NCBI GenBank assembly: GCA_964617625.1
Contig: CAZTZL010000024.1
Coordinates: forward strand, 1-41,649
Direction of reading: 5' to 3'
Origin: CAZTZL01 sp964617625
GTDB lineage: Bacteria; Zhuqueibacterota; QNDG01; DSAB01
Length of the DNA: 41,649 nucleotides
The notes beneath the pieces were generated by a model. It did not search any database. It was not told the origin of the DNA and saw only the letters and a list, made by a program, of their open reading frames with translations. The translations under genes were made by a program, and so were the position numbers. Of the stretch, positions 9,277 through 17,165 are shown in pieces; within the stretch, counting starts at the first letter, position 1; the number at the start of each line of letters is the position of its first letter.

Positions 9277-10901
9277 TCAATGCATCAGCACCATCTTTCT
9301 CGTTATCTTTTGCTTCCCCGATTCGAGGACATAAAAATACAAACCCGAAGACAATCCTGATGCATCGAATTGAGCACGAAATAAACCGGCCGCTTGATGC
9401 GTGTTCACCAGCTCCCGAACCAGTCTTCCTGTACAGTCCACAATGGCAAGATGAACATGAGCAGGGCGATCCAAATTATACTCAATCACAGTTGATGGAT
9501 TGAATGGATTCGGATAATTCTGGTGCAAACGGAATTGTGAAGGAAATTCTGTTTCCCGGGACCGGACTGAAGTATTTGTATTATAATACACATCCAATGT
9601 GTCAGACATGGCTTCAATTCGATTGTCATAAGCCATCGTAAAATAGGCTCTTCGCGTATCCGTTGTGACACTGGTTTTAAATTGAAAAGTAGAATCCGCC
9701 CGATAAAGAGTGCCACCGCTAAATGGTCCATCATTCGTCTGATAGCAGTAGCGAATCGGCGCATCCTGAGTAGCGGCATAAATATCCACAAAATACTGAA
9801 GTTTCACGGTGCTCACTTTATCAACAACGAATGTGATTGCAGGCGCATGAACCTGCGCCGTCTGAAGCACACTGATTTCAGCGACTTTAAAATCCGGTTC
9901 TTCGTGGTTAAACGTGATTTTGACATATTGAGCATCGACCGCATTAAACGGGAAAGATACGGCAGAAATCGACTCCGCATCGATTTCAGTGCCCAGTTCA
10001 GTCCNNNNNNNNNNNNNNNNNNNNNNNNNNNNNNNNNNNNNNNNNNNNNNNNNNNNNNNNNNNNNNNNNNNNNNNNNNNNNNNNNNNNNNNNNNNNNNNN
10101 NNNNTCAATGGAAGCCGCTTGTTCGAGTGTCAGCTCCACAAAAGAGCCGCTTTCGATTGGGTAACTGGTAAAATAATCCCTGTCCGTTATTTGCGTGATG
10201 GGAGCATACGTTTCAATCCCGTCTATTGAAACAGGCAATCCTTTGGCCAGGTTGATATCCTGAATCACTTCTGTGGCGGGTCCTTCTTCGCCTATGATGG
10301 CAAGATAAATCATCTTGGCGTATTCCCATATCCCTGTATAAGTGGGATGAACACCATCAGTAAATAGTTCAGGTTTATCTTCGAAAAAAGTATAGCAATC
10401 AATGAGCGGCAGATTCAATTCGGCGGCAATCTGTTCAATGATCAGCTTGATCTTGACAATATTCGAATCTAAAATATCATAACTGTTATCGAAAACCTTG
10501 GCAGGAATACAAAGATAGACATCCGGATTCGACGGCAAGGCCTGAAACGTATCAATCATCGCTTTGTAATCATCCTCGAATTCATCATGAAAAGGGTCCC
10601 AATTGACAGGCTTTGAATCATTGGTGCCGAGCATAATGGTGACGATATCAGGTTCGAATTCCAGAGCATTGGAAAATGCCTCTGTATTCCAATAAGGATC
10701 ATTCCCGTTTTTCAACATGGTTTTGCCGTTAACGCCAAAATTCCGAACATCATACCCTTCTCCTAAAAGGTGGTCTATCTGATTCGGGTATGAATCAAGA
10801 CCGCCGGCTGCTGTGATGCTGTTGCCGATACAGGCAACCCTGATATCCTGAGAAAAGCCGAATGTGGCAATCAGAAGGAAAAATGCAATACACTTTTTCA
10901 T
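9277..10901 (-). CDS. SGNH/GDSL hydrolase with galactose-binding-like domain and T9SS sorting domain, interrupted by an assembly gap
   Basis: One gene split by a 100-N gap. The N-terminal part (from the ATG at 10901, CAGGAG ribosome binding site) has a signal peptide (MKKCIAFFLLIATFGFSQ) and an SGNH esterase domain: block I GNSIT with Ser28, a block II glycine in FGVNGK, block III LGTND with Asn94, and block V DGVHPTYTG with Asp182 and His185. From about 215 a discoidin/F5-8C-like or carbohydrate-binding region begins and continues after the gap (TEIDAESISAVSFPF, AQYVKITF, FKVAEISVLQ). The end carries a T9SS domain (NYPNPFNPSTVIEYNL, KMVLMH). The two halves are in different frames only because the gap length is arbitrary; an intact gene needs a true gap of 3k+2 bases. 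Likely role: secreted deacetylase/esterase acting on polysaccharide side groups; the substrate is unknown. Confidence 0.85.
10005..10104. other. Assembly gap (100 N) inside the SGNH hydrolase gene
   Basis: Exactly 100 undetermined bases, the usual placeholder for a gap of unknown size. The sequences on the two sides share no overlap, unlike the second gap in this window. The coding phase on both sides (two bases of a codon left over on each side) requires a real gap length of 2 modulo 3. Confidence 0.97.
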
Positions 10902-11122
10902 GTTATTTGCTCCTGTTTTAGTTCCATTTATTAAAATCTGAAAATCTGTTCATATCGGATGGAAACAAGGTATCGCGATATCTCTCGCAATTATTGGAAT
11001 ATAAATGATGGTGAGATAAAATTCAAGGATAAACATTTTTTTTTGTGATGATTCGAAATGGCGCAGCAGGTTAGGTTGAAGACTTGCTGATTAATAATAA
11101 TGGGCCGTTACTTTATCTAATC

Positions 11123-11160
11123 AATTGTTATTCCGGGCTTGTGCCGGAATAACAATTTTT
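11123..11160 (+). terminator. Strong hairpin followed by T-run, terminator-like or REP-like
   Basis: A perfect 14-bp stem (AATTGTTATTCCGG at 11123-11136 with CCGGAATAACAATT at 11144-11157) and a 7-base loop, followed by T residues on the plus strand. No plus-strand gene ends here, and on the minus strand, where the radical SAM gene ends upstream, there is no T-run. It may be a dispersed palindrome rather than a working terminator. Confidence 0.5.
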
Positions 11161-11174
11161 TGTTCTAATACCAT

Positions 11175-11197
11175 GCACAGAGGCAGAGCCTCTGTGC
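11175..11197. repeat. Intergenic palindromic repeat, copy 2
   Basis: Perfect 10-bp arms GCACAGAGGC (11175-11184) and GCCTCTGTGC (11188-11197) around AGA. It is nearly identical to the element at 9171-9196. It lies just downstream of the end of the radical SAM gene on the minus strand. Confidence 0.65.
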
Positions 11198-11229
11198 GAA
11201 TTTAAATCTTGATAGACCGTTGGTTCCTT

Positions 11230-12777
11230 CTATTTACTTCTCTTGAATCCCTCTGTCAATTTTTTCTTGATATGATAAACCGAAGTCGGATCTTTGAGCC
11301 ACGATTTAATAAGGCTCGCAATGGTATGACGTACATTGAAAACCGAGATTTTAAAACGGATCAGGCCTTTGATCCATCCTTGATGTTTTTCATTGTAGTC
11401 GATGATTTCGGGGCGGATTAGAAAATTCACCCAGCTCCTCGGAACGAATTCCAGTCTTTGGCGTCCGACCTGCCCGTCCATCAAATACAACAATCCGTTC
11501 AAATACAGATTTTTCTTTTTCCAGAGGTGGCGGCTGTATTTCAATCCACTCAGGAAATCCAGATCGTATCCACTGTCCTCGATACCGGCGATCAGTCCGT
11601 CGCGGACCGCAGCGTCGTATAAAAGCGTACCCGGAAAAAAGATGAGATTATAGGTTCTTAAAAAGAAAGCATACGGCAGATCCCGGATGAATCGGATCGT
11701 CGCAAGCAGATCTTCTGCCGTCTCATAAGGATTGCCGATAATGAAAAAATAGTAGGGAATCACGTGCGGATGCCGGTTGATGGCTCGTGCAGCCGCCATC
11801 ACCTTGTCATTCGACATGTGGCGGTTATACACTTCCTTTTTGGTCCGTTCGCTTCCGCTTTCAATACCCATGTTGATGCGCCATAGTCCGGCTTCAACCA
11901 GACAATCCATTTTCTCCTGATTCAACATGACGGGAGATACCATGCATTCAAAGGGGACGCCGATGCGTTTGGCGTAGGCGTCGGTAAATTGCTTGATTTC
12001 CTCTGGTTTGCGGGCGCAGAAATCCTCGTCATACAAATTGAAGCATTTGACACCGGGGAAAATTCGTTTCAATTCCTCGAGCCGGTGAATGTATTCTTCA
12101 ACGCTGAGTTTGCGAGCGTACCGTTTTTCGGCAAAGTACAATTCCTTCAGTTTGGCATTCGAGCAGTATGTGCAGAAAAAATCGCATCCCCTTGTGCCGT
12201 TGAACGAAACCATATCGGCTCTGTCCGTGGCCGGATCGATTCGAGCGAGATGCCGATCTTGCAAGCGGTACTCGTTCTCAGAACCGAAATCCATTATCGG
12301 GAGCTTGTCCAAATCGGAAATCAGGGGCCGGATGACGTTCATAACCAGTTTTCCGTTTTTGTAAAAGGCTGCGTTCAGGATGTCGCCCCACGGCTTGCCC
12401 TTTTCCAGCCTATCCACCAGATCGAGCATGAATCCTTCGCCTTCACCCCGGCATACGATATCGGCATGTTTGGCGCATTCTCCGGGATTCAACGTTGCGT
12501 GAATTCCTCCCCAGACAGTCATTCGTACAAGGGGGCGGATTGCATCGAGCACCTGGATCGTTTTATCCGAAGCTCTCGAGAAGCAGCCGATTCCTGCCAG
12601 TTCGCAGCCCCGGATACAGTCCGCGACTTCGGCCAGCGTTTTCCCGGAGTAACGGTCCTCTTTGGATTTCAGCAAAATCAACTTGGTTTGGTGTCCGGCT
12701 TTTTTCAGCGTGGAAGAGATGCACCGCAGACCAAACGCCTCGATATCCTCATTGACATAGATCAAAGCGACGTTCAT
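11230..12777 (-). CDS. B12-binding domain radical SAM protein
   Basis: A 515-residue cytoplasmic enzyme. Residues about 1-130 are a cobalamin-binding-like Rossmann domain (MNVALIYVNED, 'TVWGGIHATLNP' near 87-98, 'CRGEGEGFMLDLVD' near 109-122). The radical SAM core follows, with the iron-sulfur motif CxxxCxxC in 'GCDFFCTYCSN' (Cys198, Cys202, Cys205) and later SAM-barrel strands such as 'INMGIESGSERTKKEVY' and 'IPYYFFIIGNPYETAEDL'. The family includes methyltransferases, cyclases and hopanoid or pigment modifying enzymes, and the substrate cannot be inferred here. It stands alone on the minus strand with no obvious biosynthetic partners; upstream is a 254-bp spacer. A GGGGA ribosome binding site precedes the ATG. 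The C-terminal 100 residues are basic and aromatic and could be membrane-associated. Confidence 0.88.
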   Translation of the reverse strand: MNVALIYVNEDIEAFGLRCISSTLKKAGHQTKLILLKSKEDRYSGKTLAEVADCIRGCELAGIGCFSRASDKTIQVLDAIRPLVRMTVWGGIHATLNPGECAKHADIVCRGEGEGFMLDLVDRLEKGKPWGDILNAAFYKNGKLVMNVIRPLISDLDKLPIMDFGSENEYRLQDRHLARIDPATDRADMVSFNGTRGCDFFCTYCSNAKLKELYFAEKRYARKLSVEEYIHRLEELKRIFPGVKCFNLYDEDFCARKPEEIKQFTDAYAKRIGVPFECMVSPVMLNQEKMDCLVEAGLWRINMGIESGSERTKKEVYNRHMSNDKVMAAARAINRHPHVIPYYFFIIGNPYETAEDLLATIRFIRDLPYAFFLRTYNLIFFPGTLLYDAAVRDGLIAGIEDSGYDLDFLSGLKYSRHLWKKKNLYLNGLLYLMDGQVGRQRLEFVPRSWVNFLIRPEIIDYNEKHQGWIKGLIRFKISVFNVRHTIASLIKSWLKDPTSVYHIKKKLTEGFKRSK

Positions 12778-13031
12778 GGAATCCCCGCTTCGTCGAATGT
12801 TTTCATTTATTTTCCCTCCCGTATGGATTTTATGAAGTTACATTTCGGAAAACGTTTTTTATTGTACAAAAATTATGCCGTTGCTACAGATTAATTTTCT
12901 TAGTGGATTTTATTTGCGGGCAGGATCAGCGTAAAGGTGATTTTTAAAAATTTTACGTACTTCACACCAGATGAAGTCCTTTTTAAATGTGGTGCACTTA
13001 AACGTTGAATTCAGCACACTAAAATCACTAT

Positions 13032-14069
13032 CTATCCAAAAAAATCTTCCTGGGATTCGTCTTCGGATGCATTAGGGGCTGTGTGTGGATTCTCTGTGTT
13101 TCCAATATAGATGAACCGGTCGATGGGCTGGACGTATTTGCTCCAGTGCTTTCCGGGTTCGGTGTCCCTCTCAATAATATGCTGAACGGCATTGGCTTTG
13201 GAGTCCATTTCGTCGGCGTAGTAGAGGATGATGCCTTCCAGTGTCATGGGAACAACCGGGGAGCCGTGCTCGAGCTCGCCCTGATGGCTCAGAATCAGGT
13301 GCAGAAGGAGTTTCTTCAGTTCTCCGGGGAATCCGTTTTCCTGTTCCATGATTTCGATTTCTTTCCGCACGCGCTGGGCCCCGATGGAGATATGGCCCCA
13401 GAGCCGTCCCTCGTCCGTGAAGTCGATAAATCCCTGATCGTATCCGTACTCGTCAATTTTTCCAATGTCGTGTAGAATGGCTCCAGTAATGAGAAGATCG
13501 CGGTTGGCTTTGGGATAGAGTTTCATCATTGTATCGCAGATTTCGGCCACGGAGAGGGTGTGTTCCAGCAAGCCACCCAGATAGGCATGGTGCCAGAGCT
13601 TTCCGCCCGGAGCTTGGCTGAACAATTGTCCCGACTCGGAATGATAAAAAATACGCTCGAGAAGATCGTGAAGCGGTTGAATTTGAACGGATCGGATCAA
13701 TTCGCCTAATTTCTTTCCGAGCGAATCCAGATCCAACCGGCTCCTGGGGACGAAATCAAATTTTTTCACATCGTCTTCCGATGTGGCTTTGCGGATTTTA
13801 TCGATATTGATTTGCGTCTTCTTATTGAAATCGATCACCGTGCCCTGAATTTTAACAATGTCCCCGTCCTTGATCATGCTACGGAATGCATTGGCATCTT
13901 CCCAGATTGTAGCATTGATTCGTCCTGTGCTGTCCCCTAATTCCATCAGGAGATAGGGGCTTTGGTCGCGTTTGGTTTTCAATTCGATTTTTCTCACCGC
14001 GAAAAAACCCGTGACGCGGTCGCCCGGTTTGTATTCCCGGATCGGCTTTTGATCGTTAAAAGCATTCAT
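13032..14069 (-). CDS. yhaM: 3'-5' exoribonuclease YhaM family protein (OB-fold plus HD domain)
   Basis: A 345-residue cytoplasmic nuclease. Residues about 10-95 are an OB-fold nucleic-acid binding domain (YKPGDRVTGFFAVRKIEL ... LGDSTGRINATIW ... IVKIQGTV). The metal-dependent HD domain spans about 155-300, with His160/His161, His170 and the His200-Asp201 pair in 'GAILHDIGKIDEYGY' and a later 'LILSHQGELEHG'. This layout matches Bacillus YhaM/CBF1-type 3'-5' exoribonucleases, which trim RNA ends, and the length is close to the family's (a little over 300). It starts inside the stop codon of the penicillin acylase gene (TAATG, 1-base overlap), so the two are translationally coupled. The acidic C-terminal tail (ASEDESQEDFFG) is probably disordered. 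Confidence 0.88.
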   Translation of the reverse strand: MNAFNDQKPIREYKPGDRVTGFFAVRKIELKTKRDQSPYLLMELGDSTGRINATIWEDANAFRSMIKDGDIVKIQGTVIDFNKKTQINIDKIRKATSEDDVKKFDFVPRSRLDLDSLGKKLGELIRSVQIQPLHDLLERIFYHSESGQLFSQAPGGKLWHHAYLGGLLEHTLSVAEICDTMMKLYPKANRDLLITGAILHDIGKIDEYGYDQGFIDFTDEGRLWGHISIGAQRVRKEIEIMEQENGFPGELKKLLLHLILSHQGELEHGSPVVPMTLEGIILYYADEMDSKANAVQHIIERDTEPGKHWSKYVQPIDRFIYIGNTENPHTAPNASEDESQEDFFG

Positions 14070-16468
14070 TATTTTTCCTCAGGTTTCATTTTAAGGCATT
14101 CCCATCCGGCATGGGCGATTCTGGTGGTGTCCATTAAATTGGGATGGTAGAGGTTCTGAATGAAAAGTTGTGTCTGATCGCTGTAGTGTCCGTCCATGGG
14201 CTGGCCCGACTGTCCGGTCGGCAGAACCGAAATCGTATTGTTCAGATCACTCAGATCGATGATGATCCGGCCCGAAGTGCCCCACGTAATTTTATAAGGT
14301 TTTGTCAAACTGAATCCCATCCGGTTTAATGTCATGGCGGATCCTCCCATATGAAACGGGCCGATGTTGAAGATTTTGTCCATCAGGGGGATCTGCCCGA
14401 GGGGATGTTCGAAAAGAAGCGTGTGTACTTTCCCCCAGGACCAGTTCAGAATGTCCTCTCCCTGATCCTTTTTGATCTGTTCCACCGCATTTTCGAAACT
14501 GATCCTGATGATTTCCTTGAGTGTCTCCCGCTTGTCCGACGTTGTGATATTATCCGCCCAGGACGAATGAGGATTGCTAACTTCCCGGAGCAAACTTGCC
14601 CAGGGAATGGTGTACAGATCGAGCCACGAATTGTAGAGGGAATCTGTTAGTTCGTCCTTGAATATATTTTCAAGCAGTCGGAGGAGGAACTGTTCGAAAA
14701 TCATCGCTTCTGCACTGCCTGCTTTTAACTGTCCATCCCATCGGGAAAGCATGGCGGCCGCTCTTTGCACGAGAGGCTCGCCGGTTGTGAAATCATCCAA
14801 ATAAGGAAGAACCTGTTTCAGCACATTTAGAGCATAATCCGATTGGATATCCCCCTGAATTTTTTTCATATCCATGACGGATAATTCGGACTTTTCAGAA
14901 AGAAGCTGCTCGATCCGGTCTATCCTGAAAGGCAGGTCGGTATAGTTTAAAATCTCGCTGCGTCCGTACTTGAATTTTTTGCCGTCATTGGCGGAAGCGA
15001 GGATTCCCTCTTTCGGATTTTTTATCGAAGGCAACCGGTCAAAGGAAATAAATCCTTTCCAATCGTTTTCCGGATTTTGTCCCGGCTTCGGTATGAAATG
15101 CGCTGCCCGGTTCTGGATCGGAATTTTCCCCGCAGCCTGATAACCGATGTTTCCATTCCTGTCGGCATAGAGAAAGTTTTGCGGGGGAATCTTAAAATAC
15201 CGCAGGGCCTCCCTGAAGGATTTCCAGTCGCTCGCAAGATTCAATTTGTAAAAGGACAGACATTCGTCGCTGATTTCCTGGCCGATCCAGCGCAGAGAAA
15301 CCGCTTTGTCCGGCATCGGATGCTGGAGAATATCGCTGACGATGGGGCCGTGATAAGTTGTCCTGATTTTGAAATCGATCGGAGGTTGATCCCGTACACC
15401 TATTTTATCTTTGATGGTTTCCATGGTTCGGTATTGGCTTCCGGATAAATATCTGGAGCCGTTATCCGTATCGAGTTTCTCTTCGTAAAAATCGATATCG
15501 TCCGCCAGAAGATTGGTGACGCCCCAGGCGACGTGCTCGTTGGTTCCAACGGCGACAAGAGGAAGCCCGGGAATCGAAAATCCGGCCACGTTGAATCCGG
15601 TTCCGGTCAGGTGGATTTCATACCAGAATGATGGGTTTAGAAAAGCGAGATGGGGATCGTTTGCAAGAATGGGTTTGCCGGTGGCCGAACGTTTTCCGGA
15701 GACGACCCAGCAGTTGCTGCTGAAATCGGGTTTGGGAAAAGGAGACGGATTGAAGCGTTCCGCGAATTCACAATAAAATATGGATGCCTGCTTTTTTTCG
15801 TCGAATTGGAAGACGGTCGCGTCTTCAGCGTGAAATGAAAATAGCTGTTGGACTTTTTCGAGTCCGAGGTTATCGATCAGCGCACCCATGACGGGTTCGA
15901 TCGTCCAACCCACGCTCATTTGCCAGCCGACGAGCCGAAGCACAGCAAGGCAGTCGGTGATTTTCCACGACGCAGGCTGGTAATTCAGCATTTTAAATTC
16001 CACGGGAAGGTGTTTTTTGTTCTGACGGATGAAGGCATTGATTCCGTCCGTATATGCCTGCATGACCCGTCTCGAAGTTGGAGAGAGTCCGGGTTCGATA
16101 CGTTCGACAATACGATTAATGCCGATGGTTCGCATCATGCTGTCTGATTTTGTCGTGAACGGACCGAAGATTTCGGAAAGCTGCCCTTTTGCGTACCGTC
16201 TCCAAAGATCCATCTGCCAGAGCCGGTCCTGCGCGGTGATGTACCCCTGCGCGAAAAAGAGGTCGTGTTCGTTTTGTGCGAATATGTGTGGGATATGAAA
16301 TCCATCCCGATACACGCAGACTTTTGACTGAAGCTCCGGCACAGTCAGATCACCTTTGGTCACGGGCAGGGCTCCCATGATCATCCGGTACCCGGAAATC
16401 GCCATGATGAGCAGGATCGCGCTGATCACGAGAAAAACGATGAGAACGATTTTTAATATGCGGTTCAT
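14069..16468 (-). CDS. Penicillin acylase family protein (Ntn hydrolase)
   Basis: A 799-residue amidase of the penicillin G acylase / acyl-homoserine lactone acylase family, made as a precursor that cleaves itself to expose a catalytic N-terminal Ser. Residues about 5-27 are a hydrophobic signal or anchor. The alpha-chain region shows 'VYRDGFHIPHIFAQNEHDLFF' style motifs and 'GYITAQDRLWQMDLWRR'. The self-cleavage site is in 'FSSNCWVVSGKRSATGKP' with Ser251-Asn252, and 'NDPHLAF' and 'WGVTNLLADDIDFYEE' belong to the beta chain. The first hydrophobic segment means it probably acts in the periplasm. Substrates in this family range from beta-lactams to acyl-homoserine lactones and other amides and cannot be chosen here. 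It is the upstream partner of the yhaM-like gene. Confidence 0.92.
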   Translation of the reverse strand: MNRILKIVLIVFLVISAILLIMAISGYRMIMGALPVTKGDLTVPELQSKVCVYRDGFHIPHIFAQNEHDLFFAQGYITAQDRLWQMDLWRRYAKGQLSEIFGPFTTKSDSMMRTIGINRIVERIEPGLSPTSRRVMQAYTDGINAFIRQNKKHLPVEFKMLNYQPASWKITDCLAVLRLVGWQMSVGWTIEPVMGALIDNLGLEKVQQLFSFHAEDATVFQFDEKKQASIFYCEFAERFNPSPFPKPDFSSNCWVVSGKRSATGKPILANDPHLAFLNPSFWYEIHLTGTGFNVAGFSIPGLPLVAVGTNEHVAWGVTNLLADDIDFYEEKLDTDNGSRYLSGSQYRTMETIKDKIGVRDQPPIDFKIRTTYHGPIVSDILQHPMPDKAVSLRWIGQEISDECLSFYKLNLASDWKSFREALRYFKIPPQNFLYADRNGNIGYQAAGKIPIQNRAAHFIPKPGQNPENDWKGFISFDRLPSIKNPKEGILASANDGKKFKYGRSEILNYTDLPFRIDRIEQLLSEKSELSVMDMKKIQGDIQSDYALNVLKQVLPYLDDFTTGEPLVQRAAAMLSRWDGQLKAGSAEAMIFEQFLLRLLENIFKDELTDSLYNSWLDLYTIPWASLLREVSNPHSSWADNITTSDKRETLKEIIRISFENAVEQIKKDQGEDILNWSWGKVHTLLFEHPLGQIPLMDKIFNIGPFHMGGSAMTLNRMGFSLTKPYKITWGTSGRIIIDLSDLNNTISVLPTGQSGQPMDGHYSDQTQLFIQNLYHPNLMDTTRIAHAGWECLKMKPEEK

Positions 16469-16606
16469 GAAAATTGGGATTTGAATCTATACAATTTGAT
16501 AAACATTTTAATGATTTGTACCATGAATGTCAAGATGAAAAAGAATTTGAGAAATGTCGGATTATTACTTTTTATATTTGAATAAGTTGCTGATTTTAAA
16601 GATAAT

Positions 16607-16633
16607 GTACTTTTCTTTTTGAAAGAAAAGTAC
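16607..16633. repeat. 12-bp-stem palindrome
   Basis: GTACTTTTCTTT (16607-16618) pairs perfectly with AAAGAAAAGTAC (16622-16633) around a 3-base loop and is followed by a smaller CCCGC-AGA-GCGGG hairpin. There is no T-run, so a terminator role is unlikely. Its form is that of a dispersed palindromic element, but no second copy is seen in the window. Confidence 0.55.
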
Positions 16634-16772
16634 CCCCGCAGAGCGGGATCAAGCTATACTATAACAAATTTATTGAAGGTAAAAGAAATCGCCTTTTTGC
16701 ATTGCCAGGATTTATACAAGTATTCATAGGCAGAAGCGTAAAAGAATATCCACACTACCACTCCCGTCCGCA

Positions 16773-16790
16773 ATCCCGAAGCTTCGGGAT
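16773..16790. repeat. Perfect 18-bp palindrome
   Basis: ATCCCGAAGCTTCGGGAT is its own reverse complement. It lies in the same gene-free stretch as the 16607 hairpin. It could be a protein-binding site or part of a dispersed repeat; no function is shown by context. Confidence 0.5.
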
Positions 16791-16918
16791 GATGCCCATC
16801 CCTGGTTTAAGGCATTCAAATATAAGGTCTAACTGGCTGCAAAAAGGCCACAAAAAGGTGTTAAATCAAAAAAAAGAATGAACAATAAACATATTTCCTG
16901 TAATGGGGAACCGAGTCT

Positions 16919-16955
16919 AAAAAAAAAGAGCCACGATACATGTTTTTTGGCTCTT
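16919..16955 (-). terminator. Intrinsic terminator after tRNA-Leu
   Basis: Read on the minus strand, AAGAGCCA ... TGGCTCTT form an 8-bp stem (plus-strand 16948-16955 and 16926-16933), followed by a run of T residues (plus-strand A run 16919-16927). It is placed 14 bases past the 3' end of tRNA-Leu. Confidence 0.85.
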
Positions 16956-16968
16956 GTCATTTTAAGAG

Positions 16969-17052
16969 TGCCGGGGGCGGGAATCGAACCCGCATGGAGC
17001 AAGCCCCGCTGGATTTTGAGTCCAGTGCGTCTACCTGTTTCACCACCCCGGC
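16969..17052 (-). tRNA. tRNA-Leu (anticodon CAA)
   Basis: An 84-base tRNA on the minus strand. The acceptor arms GCCGGGG and CCCCGGC pair, the anticodon stem CTGGA/TCCAG encloses the loop CTCAAAA with anticodon CAA (reads UUG), and a long variable arm typical of class II leucine tRNAs follows. The T arm has GGTTCGATTCC. The 3' CCA is not encoded. A terminator follows directly. Confidence 0.95.
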
Positions 17053-17126
17053 GGCTCATTGATCAGGCGGCATTAATATACGAAATTTAAAATATCGAGT
17101 CAAGGAAGAGTCGATAAACAATTCAT

Positions 17127-17155
17127 TTAAAAGGGCAGGCCCACGCCTGCCCTTT
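17127..17155 (-). terminator. Probable terminator of the BlaI/M56 operon
   Basis: An 11-bp stem AAAGGGCAGGC / GCCTGCCCTTT (17145-17155 and 17130-17140) lies about 10 bases past the stop of the M56 protease gene. On the minus strand it is followed by TTTTAAAT including the end of the stem, a short T-run. Confidence 0.7.
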
Positions 17156-17165
17156 GGGGTGATTT

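Larger units (their letters stand above)
10902..11229. other. Intergenic region with two hairpin elements
   Basis: No gene is seen. The stretch holds the upstream region of the SGNH hydrolase gene (minus strand), a long perfect hairpin at 11123-11157 and the second copy of the GCACAGAGGC palindrome at 11175-11197. No promoter could be called with confidence. Confidence 0.6.
16469..16968. other. Palindrome-rich intergenic region, no gene recognised
   Basis: About 500 bp between the start of the penicillin acylase gene and the 3' end of tRNA-Leu, both on the minus strand. It holds two perfect palindromes (16607-16633 and 16773-16790), a short CCCGC/GCGGG hairpin just after the first, and the tRNA terminator at 16919-16955. 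No open frame has a recognisable product. It may be the remnant of a mobile or repeat element. Confidence 0.55.

Noticed and set aside
9682..10171. Plus-strand frames running through the first N gap
   Set aside because: They exist only because N codons are read through; the minus strand carries the real SGNH gene.
11989..12894. A 301-codon plus-strand frame opposite the radical SAM gene
   Set aside because: It is the mirror of a gene with clear B12-binding and CxxxCxxC motifs; no recognisable product.
16829..17090. Small frames on both strands over 16829-17090
   Set aside because: They overlap tRNA-Leu and its terminator.
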